Source: Bacteroidota bacterium (GTDB taxonomy: Bacteria > Bacteroidota > Bacteroidia > NS11-12g > UBA9320). Taken from it: 5,186 nt of DNA. This document shows, piece after piece, positions 1 through 5,186 of this stretch (position 1 is the stretch's first letter; each line of letters begins with the position of its first letter). The position numbers and the translations under genes were made by a program. The notes under the pieces were generated by a model. The model searched no databases. It saw only the letters and a list, made by a program, of their open reading frames with translations, and was not told the origin of the DNA. The stretch covers positions 9,877-15,062 of the forward strand of contig JAHEKB010000028.1 of the NCBI GenBank assembly GCA_024638525.1. Direction: 5' to 3'.

Positions 1-528
1 GTTTCTCTTGGAACCATGGTTGCCAATTTAGGGGCTAATAAACGAGGTTGGGAAGACAGAATTGAGTTCTTCTCAGAATGTGCCGAAAAAGGTCAAGACA
101 TTAAAGACAAATTGCTGTACTTGGTAGATGAAGATACGCGTTCGTTCAATGCTATAATTGATGCCATCAGAATGCCAAAAGACTCCGAGACTGAACACAC
201 AGCCAGAAAAGAAGCCATTGAAAAAGCAAGTCAATATGCCGCTGAGGTTCCTTGGATGGTCATGCAAGAAGCCTTTAGGAGTTTTGAGATTCTAACTGAG
301 ATGGTTGATAAGGGAAATAAGGCCAGCATTACTGATACTGGGGTGGGAATTCTGTGCACAGAAACGGCCATCAAGGGTGCATATATGAACGTCTTGGTCA
401 ACACCAAAGACCTCGGCAATCGTTCTACAGCAGATAAATTAAACAAACAAGCCACAGAACTCATGAGTAAGGCATCTGAATTGGCTTCTGAACTCATGGA
501 GAAAGTAGAAGACAAGCTCAGCACATAA
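1..528 (+). CDS. ftcD: Formimidoyltetrahydrofolate cyclodeaminase domain, C-terminal part of a probable bifunctional FtcD (5' end outside window)
   Basis: The enzyme closes 5-formimidoyl-tetrahydrofolate to 5,10-methenyl-tetrahydrofolate with release of ammonia, feeding histidine-derived formimino groups into the one-carbon pool; it acts in the cytoplasm. The frame is open from base 1, and residues before the first ATG (VSLGT at 1-15) already match the family, so the ATG at 16 is internal and the gene is cut on the left. Family motifs seen, from memory of the family: LGTMVANL (10-33), KRGWEDR (40-60), the acidic VDEDTRSFN region (124-150) with conserved Asp residues, EVPWMVM (244-264) and SITDTGVG (325-348). 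The C-terminal tail is helical and Glu/Lys-rich, ending at TAA 526-528. The KRGWEDR-type spelling resembles bifunctional formimidoyltransferase-cyclodeaminases of about 540-560 residues more than short stand-alone cyclodeaminases; about 175 codons are visible. The transferase half cannot be confirmed here. Confidence 0.88.
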   Translation, partial: VSLGTMVANLGANKRGWEDRIEFFSECAEKGQDIKDKLLYLVDEDTRSFNAIIDAIRMPKDSETEHTARKEAIEKASQYAAEVPWMVMQEAFRSFEILTEMVDKGNKASITDTGVGILCTETAIKGAYMNVLVNTKDLGNRSTADKLNKQATELMSKASELASELMEKVEDKLST

Positions 529-547
529 TGCGTTATTAATCTTGTAC

Positions 548-581
548 ACAATAAAGCAACAGCCCTTGCTGTTCCTATTGT
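548..581 (+). terminator. Imperfect hairpin after ftcD, possible weak terminator
   Basis: The 34-bp element can fold as AACAGC (558-563) paired with GCTGTT (568-573) around a CCTT loop. It continues past a C-C mismatch with A555-T576 and G556-C575, and past an AA bulge with ACAAT (548-552) against ATTGT (577-581), 13 pairs in all. It starts 20 bp after the ftcD stop. A run of six T lies at 592-597, ten bases beyond the stem, which is too far for a textbook intrinsic terminator. It could be a weak terminator, an RNA-stabilising hairpin or chance. Confidence 0.35.
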
Positions 582-609
582 ATCTGTCAACTTTTTTATG
601 TTAAATTGC
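578..609 (+). promoter_or_regulatory. Weak candidate Bacteroidota promoter before porP
   Basis: A TTG at 578-580 is followed after 21 bp by TAAATTGC (602-609), which matches the first part of the Bacteroidota -7 element TAnnTTTG but not its last two bases. Transcription from it would begin only a few bases before the ATG at 619 and would exclude the in-frame ATG at 598 as a start. The TTG lies in the 3' arm of the hairpin at 548-581. The match is poor and may be chance. Confidence 0.25.
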
Positions 610-618
610 GCAAGCTTT

Positions 619-1656
619 ATGAAAAAGACCCTTACCCTTCTTTTGATCTTCGCAGGCATCACTGCCATGGCACAACAAGAGCCGTATTACACTCACTTCC
701 GATTTAACCAAGAAGCTTATAACCCAGCCTCGGCAGGTGAGCATACAGGTTTTATTTGCATTTCAGGTGTGACTCACTTACAGTGGAGAGATTTTGACGA
801 TGTAACTCTGGAGCGTGGAACAGATGGTGTTCCAGAATCTTCAGTAGACAATGTAGCACCGGAAACGCACAATGTGAACATCAGTACATTGTTTAAAGTA
901 GATAAAGCAGAAAGGAATTTCATCGGAGCGGGTCTAAGCATAGTTGATGACAATGTTGGTGTAACCAAAACGACCTCCTTGCGATTGAACCTTAACTACA
1001 AACGGAGAATGCAAAAAGGATTTAGAGAACTTGCTGTGGGAGCGGGATTAGGCGTTCAACAATTTGGAGTGGTAAACCCCAACTTCAAGTTCAGAGATCC
1101 CAATGATCCATTGATTCCCAATCAATCGGTAAGTCAAGGACTTTTCAATGTTAATGCAGGAGTCTATTTCAAGCAGCAACGACTAGGTCCATTCAAGGAT
1201 TTCTTTGCTGGAGCATCAGTCACTCAGTTGAATCAGGCTTCATATACGCAATTGGGTGGAGGTTTTTACAGGGATTATGTACATCACTACTTTACCGTTA
1301 TCGGCGCAGATTACGAATTGAATCCGTCCTTGACACTTGAACCAACTGTCTTATTCAAATATGGGATTACGGGTTCATATGGCTATGAACCACAAGTAGA
1401 CCTCAGTGCTACCGCACTATACAATCAGAAATTGAGAGGTGGATTGGCCTGGAGAAACTGGGGTAATGCAGATGCTGTTTCTGTTCTCATAGGATTTGTA
1501 AAAGATCAGTTGGAATTGGGTTATTCATACGATGTCACCGTATCCAATGTTCAGAGAGTTTCTCAAGGTACGCATGAGATTATGATTCGCTACTGTTTGC
1601 CGTACAGCGTTCAACCTCCCACCAGAATAATACGTCTAACCCCCAGATTCCTTTAA
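619..1656 (+). CDS. porP: PorP/SprF-family type IX secretion outer-membrane protein
   Basis: A predicted outer-membrane beta-barrel of 345 residues from the PorP/SprF family, which serves the type IX secretion system and in some cases helps export or anchor a partner such as SprB adhesin. The ATG at 619 gives a classical signal peptide (MKK, hydrophobic LTLLLIFAGI, cleavage predicted after AMA at residue 18, mature start QQEPYY). The longer reading from ATG 598 adds seven residues (MLNCASF) that spoil the signal peptide. Family hallmarks are the NPASAG motif at residues 35-40, the QWRDFD motif (55-60), a GAG-type glycine-rich strand region (103-150), and many alternating polar/hydrophobic strands. 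The end HEIMIRYC is the usual last strand; it is followed by about 19 further residues ending in PRFL. Its place directly before gldK matches porP of the porPKLMN cluster. Many genomes hold several paralogues, so exact orthology to PorP or SprF is not settled. Confidence 0.88.
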   Translation: MKKTLTLLLIFAGITAMAQQEPYYTHFRFNQEAYNPASAGEHTGFICISGVTHLQWRDFDDVTLERGTDGVPESSVDNVAPETHNVNISTLFKVDKAERNFIGAGLSIVDDNVGVTKTTSLRLNLNYKRRMQKGFRELAVGAGLGVQQFGVVNPNFKFRDPNDPLIPNQSVSQGLFNVNAGVYFKQQRLGPFKDFFAGASVTQLNQASYTQLGGGFYRDYVHHYFTVIGADYELNPSLTLEPTVLFKYGITGSYGYEPQVDLSATALYNQKLRGGLAWRNWGNADAVSVLIGFVKDQLELGYSYDVTVSNVQRVSQGTHEIMIRYCLPYSVQPPTRIIRLTPRFL

Positions 1657-1721
1657 TTTTAGGACTTAAACAATAAAGCTAAAACATCGCTCGTTCATAT
1701 GGGGTTGGAAGCATTTTTAAA

Positions 1722-1752
1722 TTGGTTTTTCAACAGCTTGGTGTTAAATTTG
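1722..1752 (+). promoter_or_regulatory. Bacteroidota-type promoter for gldK (-33 TTG, -7 TAAATTTG)
   Basis: TTG at 1722-1724 and TAAATTTG at 1745-1752 are separated by 20 bp. The second box fits the Bacteroidota -7 consensus TAnnTTTG in every fixed position, and the spacing is within the usual range. Transcription would start near 1757-1760, leaving a leader of roughly 16-20 bases to the ATG at 1776. This implies that gldK and the genes after it can be transcribed apart from porP, and that a TTG reading start at 1722 is part of the promoter, not of the gene. It is a consensus match only. Confidence 0.6.
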
Positions 1753-1775
1753 TAAGAATTTTGATGAAAGATAAC

Positions 1776-3038
1776 ATGAAATACGTTGTTAAGGCACTTC
1801 TTATCGCTACTATTTTTTCGATGGCTAGCTGCGCTGGTGATCGAGGTGAATTAATCGGAGTTCAAGGACGAGCTCCTTGGTTCCACCCTCAACCATTTGG
1901 AACGGTGTACATTCCTACAGGGACGTTCATAACCGGTCAAAGTGATGAGGACATTTTCCATACCTACATTGCCCCTAACAAGCAGATCTCTATTCACGCC
2001 ATGTGGATGGATGATACGGAAATCACAAATAACGAGTATCGTCAATTTGTGGAGTATGTAAAGGACAGCATTGCCAGAAAGGAACACCTCGATATGGTGA
2101 CAGAGAACCCAGACGGCTATGAAATCCTAGATTATTCCGATGTGAGAATTGGTAGAATCGATTGGAAAGAGAACTACGAAGAACTCGAAGACATGTACTA
2201 CAGAGAGCGCGAGCGCTATGAGTACAGACGTCAGATTGACATTCGTCAATTGAAGTACAATTATCAGTGGATCGACTTCCAAGCAGCAGCCAGAGGAAGT
2301 TATTGGAATTCCAATAGAGCGGACTATATTAAAGAAAAGACTGTTCAGATCTATCCTGACACCTTGGTTTGGGTAAGAGACTTTACTTATTCTTACAACG
2401 AACCAATGACCAGGCAATATTTCTATCACCCTAAATACGACGATTATCCAGTTGTTGGAATTTCGTGGCACCAAGCCAACGCCTTCTGTAATTGGAGAAC
2501 TCGTTGGATGAACAGATATTGGGAGGCTCAAGGTATGCCCATCACGGAATACTGGAGATTACCTTCTGAATTCGAATGGGAATATGCCGCAAGGGGTGGA
2601 AGAGATAACAATATGTACCCATGGGGTGGCCCTTACACTAGAAACAGCAAAGGATGTCTATTGGCCAACTTCAAACCCAATAGAGGTAACTATATGTCAG
2701 ACGGCGGAATGTATCCGGTTAGAGCCGATGCTTATTTCCCCAATGATTACGGACTGTATAATATGGCGGGAAATGTGGCCGAATGGACCATTTCTGCTTA
2801 TGACGAAAGCAGTCATCAATTCACACATGATTTAAACTCAGATTACCAATACGACGCTTCTGAAAGCGATCCTTTGACCATGAAGCGCAAAGTGACCCGC
2901 GGTGGAAGTTGGAAAGATGTGGCTTATTTCATTCAGAATGGCTCAAGATCTTACGAATACCAAGATACTGCGAAGTCGTTCATTGGGTTTAGATGCGTCC
3001 AAACCTACATCGGAAGATCTGCATTGGATAGGAGATAA
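1776..3038 (+). CDS. gldK: GldK/PorK, T9SS ring lipoprotein with an inactive formylglycine-generating-enzyme fold
   Basis: GldK (PorK) is a lipoprotein that forms, with GldN (PorN), the large periplasmic ring of the type IX secretion system under the outer membrane. The product has 420 residues, near the family size. The ATG at 1776 gives a lipoprotein signal, MKYVVKALLIATIFSMASC, with lipobox MASC and acylated Cys19. An ATG at 1764 adds only four residues and is the alternative; a TTG at 1722 falls in the promoter. After the GDRGEL stretch (21-26) comes an FGE-sulfatase/SUMF1 fold: YIPTGTFITG (45-54), DDTEITNNEYRQF (79-91), YPVVGISWHQANAFCNWR (224-241), RLPSEFEWEYAARGG (261-275), GNVAEW (332-337), RGGSW (375-379) and GFRC (404-407). 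A Tyr/Arg-rich insert (about 108-220), including the GldK-like YPDTLVWVRDFTYSYNEP, splits the fold. The catalytic Cys pair of true FGE is absent (Asp381 and Ile386 by alignment from RGGS), so the domain should be structural. Confidence 0.95.
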   Translation: MKYVVKALLIATIFSMASCAGDRGELIGVQGRAPWFHPQPFGTVYIPTGTFITGQSDEDIFHTYIAPNKQISIHAMWMDDTEITNNEYRQFVEYVKDSIARKEHLDMVTENPDGYEILDYSDVRIGRIDWKENYEELEDMYYRERERYEYRRQIDIRQLKYNYQWIDFQAAARGSYWNSNRADYIKEKTVQIYPDTLVWVRDFTYSYNEPMTRQYFYHPKYDDYPVVGISWHQANAFCNWRTRWMNRYWEAQGMPITEYWRLPSEFEWEYAARGGRDNNMYPWGGPYTRNSKGCLLANFKPNRGNYMSDGGMYPVRADAYFPNDYGLYNMAGNVAEWTISAYDESSHQFTHDLNSDYQYDASESDPLTMKRKVTRGGSWKDVAYFIQNGSRSYEYQDTAKSFIGFRCVQTYIGRSALDRR

Positions 3039-3121
3039 TATTTAATCCATTCTTCCGTTTATATTTGACAACATTTTATTGATTTATAATAGTATTAAAA
3101 ACAAACTTTAACTGAAAAATT
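3039..3121 (+). promoter_or_regulatory. AT-rich gldL leader with a possible -7 element (3060-3067)
   Basis: The 83 bp between gldK and gldL is strongly AT-rich. TATATTTG at 3060-3067 fits the TAnnTTTG consensus fully, but no TTG stands 17-23 bp before it, so it is half a promoter at best. If used, the leader would be about 48 bases. No clear Shine-Dalgarno is present; the bases before the ATG (ACTGAAAAATT) are A-rich, as is usual in the phylum. No terminator-like hairpin was seen, so read-through from gldK remains likely. Confidence 0.3.
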
Positions 3122-3775
3122 ATGGCAAATTTCTTTGAATCTAGATCTGGTAAGAGACTAATGGGTATGGCCTACGGCTTTGGTGCATCCATTGTAATTG
3201 TGGGAGCCCTCTTTAAGATATTACACTGGCCTTTCGCTGACTTAATGCTAATGGTTGGTATGTTCACAGAGGCGATCATTTTTGCGATCTCTGCATTTGA
3301 ACCTATCCACGAAGAATGGGACTGGAGTCTCGTTTATCCTGAATTGGCAGGAATGGAAAGTGACAGCCAAGACCCAGGTTCTGACAAAACCGTTTCTCAG
3401 CAGTTGGATCAAATGCTTACCGAAGCTAAGATCGGACCAGAATTGATTGAAGGCCTTGGAACAGGTCTTAAATCTCTTTCTAGTAATGTTAGTTCAATGG
3501 CAGACCTCAGTGGTGCTACCGTTGCTACCAAGGAATACGCTGACAATATTCACAAAGCAAACGAGCAATTGATAGGCATGAACAGCTCCTATTCAAGAGC
3601 AGTAAACGCTTTGGAAACTCTGTCAGAAACAACAGAAACCTTTAAGGAGACCACTACTAAAGTGGCCAACATCAATCAGACTCTCAACCAAAACTTGATG
3701 AGTTTCGATCAAAATATTCAAAACTTGAACAAGATATATGGTGGTATGTTGAACGCAATGCGTCCCAACAGCTAA
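3122..3775 (+). CDS. gldL: GldL/PorL, inner-membrane motor protein of the type IX secretion/gliding machinery
   Basis: GldL forms the cytoplasmic-membrane ring that, with GldM threading through it, turns proton flow into motion powering type IX secretion and gliding. The 217-residue product has two membrane helices close to the N-terminus (about 14-33 and 39-59) and a cytoplasmic helical tail. Conserved features are YGFGASIVIVGALFKILHWP (18-37) with Lys32 and His35, then TEAIIFAISAFEP (49-61) with Glu50 inside helix 2 and Glu60 at its end. By alignment from memory these match Lys27, His30, Glu49 and Glu59 of Flavobacterium johnsoniae GldL, the residues tied to proton use. The loop between the helices is about four residues shorter than there. 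The tail keeps LDQMLTEAKI (about 95-104) and ends with the family signature NLNKIYGGMLNAM. Length matches F. johnsoniae GldL (about 215) rather than the longer PorL of Porphyromonas. Only 28 bp separate it from gldM. Confidence 0.96.
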   Translation: MANFFESRSGKRLMGMAYGFGASIVIVGALFKILHWPFADLMLMVGMFTEAIIFAISAFEPIHEEWDWSLVYPELAGMESDSQDPGSDKTVSQQLDQMLTEAKIGPELIEGLGTGLKSLSSNVSSMADLSGATVATKEYADNIHKANEQLIGMNSSYSRAVNALETLSETTETFKETTTKVANINQTLNQNLMSFDQNIQNLNKIYGGMLNAMRPNS

Positions 3776-3803
3776 TTCTTCCATTAAACAGATAGACTAA
3801 GAA

Positions 3804-5186
3804 ATGGCAGGAGCTAAATTATCACCGCGACAAAAGATGATCAACATGATGTACCTCGTGTTGATCGCCCTACTCGCAATGAACGTATCTAAGGAGATCC
3901 TCAAGTCTTTCTTCTATATGGAGCAGAGTTTTATCGCTGCATCCGCTAACATAGATGAAAAGAACAAGACTACGATGGACGCCTTCCAAAAGAAGATGGA
4001 GGAAAATGCCGCTAAGACACGCCCGTACTACGAGCGTGCTCAAGAGGCCAATAGCATCACCGCGGAATTTGTATCATTCATTGACGAGACTCAATCCAAG
4101 ATTGAAGAAATGTACGGAGGCCGTATAGAGGGTCCAAATTCCCCTCTAGAAGCAGCAGACCGTATGGAAGAACATGCCAACTACTTTGTAAAAAAAGAAA
4201 ACGGCAAGAATGGAGATGAATTCATGGCAAAAATCAACTCTACAAGAGATGCTTTGCTTGATCTTCTCAAACCAGACCCACAGGACACAAACATCACCAT
4301 CAAAGACATGGAGCTGTACAATGCTGCATTGAACGCATGTCAATTGCATGCCGAAAATGAAAAGCGAGAAGGGCTCAGTCAAAAAGGTTGGATAGAGGAA
4401 AACCTCGAACACAATCCTTCTGCAGGTTTGATGGCCTTGTTTGCAAGAATCAAGAACGATGCAAAAACATTGGAATCAGATGTCTTGACCAAATTGGCTC
4501 AGCAAATTGATGCGACCGATTACAAATTTGACAAACTAGAAGCCAAGGTTTTGGCAAAGTCAAGTGCTGTCATGTCTGGAGGACAATATGAAGCCGACAT
4601 CCTACTCGTAGCATCTAATTCCAAAGGTCAACCCACTATTAAAGTAGGTGATGAAGAAATCAATATTGTAAATGGAGTAGGTAAATACACCATGTCTGCC
4701 GTGGGAACTGGAACCAAGAGTTTCGCAGGGGAAATAGTGGTCCAAGGTCCTCAAGGAGAACAAAGTTTTCCCTTTGAGGCTGAGTATGAAGTCTTTAGAC
4801 CTGCAGCAACTATTGCCGCAACTGAAATGAACCTATTGTACGTAGGGTTGGATAACCCAATGTCAATTTCCGTTCCTGGCTTTACTGATATTCGTGTTTC
4901 CACTTCATCAGGACTTAGATTATCTAATCAAGGTGGAGGTAAGTACAATGCCAAGGTAGACGGTTCTGCTCGTGAAGTTACGATCAGTGTTTCTGTCTCC
5001 AAGGATGGCAAGACCAAGAATGTGGGATCTGAAAAGTTCCGTGTTCGTAGACTTCCCAATCCAACGGCTCAGTTAGGTGGTTTACCAAATGATGGACTAC
5101 CCAAGCCGAAGGCACAGGTACAAGCACAATCAACGCTAATTGCGACTATGGGTCAAGGTTTTGCATACAACTTGACATATAGGGTA
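3804..5186 (+). CDS. gldM: GldM/PorM, T9SS motor shaft protein (3' end outside window)
   Basis: GldM is anchored by one membrane helix in the GldL ring and spans the periplasm as a dimer to reach the GldK/GldN ring, passing motor energy to the outer membrane. The frame from ATG 3804 stays open to the last base, giving 461 codons; full proteins have about 510-530, so the last 50-70 residues, most of the final domain, are missing. The start MAGAKLSPRQKMINMMYLVL is the family N-terminus, followed by the membrane helix (about 16-36, with Lys30-Glu31). Arg9 and Tyr17 correspond to conserved motor-face residues. Residues about 38-240 are the charged helical-bundle domain, rich in Glu/Lys/Ala. Beta-rich immunoglobulin-like domains follow: one from about 245 (KSSAVMSGGQYEADILL), a second from about 332 (RPAATIAATEMNLLYVGLDN), and a third beginning near RRLPNP (416-421). 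gldN would be expected next downstream. Confidence 0.96.
   Translation, partial: MAGAKLSPRQKMINMMYLVLIALLAMNVSKEILKSFFYMEQSFIAASANIDEKNKTTMDAFQKKMEENAAKTRPYYERAQEANSITAEFVSFIDETQSKIEEMYGGRIEGPNSPLEAADRMEEHANYFVKKENGKNGDEFMAKINSTRDALLDLLKPDPQDTNITIKDMELYNAALNACQLHAENEKREGLSQKGWIEENLEHNPSAGLMALFARIKNDAKTLESDVLTKLAQQIDATDYKFDKLEAKVLAKSSAVMSGGQYEADILLVASNSKGQPTIKVGDEEINIVNGVGKYTMSAVGTGTKSFAGEIVVQGPQGEQSFPFEAEYEVFRPAATIAATEMNLLYVGLDNPMSISVPGFTDIRVSTSSGLRLSNQGGGKYNAKVDGSAREVTISVSVSKDGKTKNVGSEKFRVRRLPNPTAQLGGLPNDGLPKPKAQVQAQSTLIATMGQGFAYNLTYRV

Noticed and set aside
231..668. 145-codon open frame on the - strand across the end of ftcD and start of porP
   Set aside because: It runs antisense through two well-recognised genes, resembles no family I know and has no promoter or ribosome-site support.
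1707..1736. Weak inverted repeat GTTGGAA / TTTCAAC type around the gldK promoter
   Set aside because: Short stem with a G-T pair and a long loop, no T-run at a fitting distance; not convincing as terminator or operator.
2127..2531. 134-codon - strand open frame inside gldK
   Set aside because: It lies wholly within a confident gene on the opposite strand, in the low-stop-codon shadow of its Tyr/Arg/Glu-rich insert.
2584..2835. 83-codon + strand open frame inside gldK
   Set aside because: It is an alternative-frame shadow of conserved FGE-fold coding sequence with no homology that I recognise.
3065..3090. TTGACA (3065-3070) and TATAAT (3085-3090) before gldL, both perfect sigma-70 boxes
   Set aside because: The spacing is 14 bp, too short for a sigma-70 promoter, and the main Bacteroidota sigma factor uses other boxes. 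In such AT-rich sequence the match is likely chance.
4146..4412. 88-codon - strand open frame rich in Phe, Val and Cys
   Set aside because: It is the antisense shadow of the Lys/Glu-rich helical domain of gldM; the hydrophobic look follows from that composition.
1..5186. Possible CRISPR array, tRNA or rRNA gene, insertion sequence, toxin-antitoxin or defence genes
   Set aside because: No tandem repeats with spacers, no tRNA-like cloverleaf, no transposase motifs or terminal repeats were seen; the window is filled by five recognised genes.

Overview
The window looks like a chromosomal stretch from a member of the Bacteroidota, most likely Flavobacteriales or a close relative. The basis is gene content (a porP/sprF-gldK-gldL-gldM series found only in this phylum), a Bacteroidota-type promoter (TTG, 20 bp, TAAATTTG) before gldK, AT-rich leaders without a clear Shine-Dalgarno sequence, and moderate GC. 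The genus cannot be named from this sequence alone. All genes are on the + strand and there is no gene-free stretch longer than about 120 bp.

Layout. Positions 1-528 hold the C-terminal part of a formimidoyltetrahydrofolate cyclodeaminase, probably of the bifunctional FtcD type, cut by the window start. A 90-bp gap follows, with an imperfect hairpin (548-581) and a weak promoter-like element. Next comes a PorP/SprF-family outer-membrane protein (619-1656), then a 119-bp gap with the best promoter of the window (1722-1752). The lipoprotein gene gldK/porK follows (1776-3038), then an 83-bp AT-rich leader, the motor gene gldL/porL (3122-3775), a 28-bp gap, and the first 461 codons of gldM/porM (3804-5186), which runs off the end still open.

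The last four genes belong to one machine, the type IX secretion system (T9SS), which in many members of the phylum also powers gliding. GldL and GldM form the proton-driven inner-membrane motor. GldM extends across the periplasm to a ring of the lipoprotein GldK and its partner GldN, whose gene would be expected just downstream. PorP/SprF proteins are outer-membrane partners of the machine. The order porP-K-L-M is that of the Porphyromonas gingivalis porPKLMN cluster. FtcD acts in histidine/one-carbon metabolism and has no evident link to secretion; it is probably only a neighbour.

No previously undescribed system is visible. The points worth a second look are start-site corrections for gldK and porP, the inactivated formylglycine-generating-enzyme fold of GldK, the motor residues in GldL/GldM including a shortened GldL loop, and the promoter and hairpin elements between genes.
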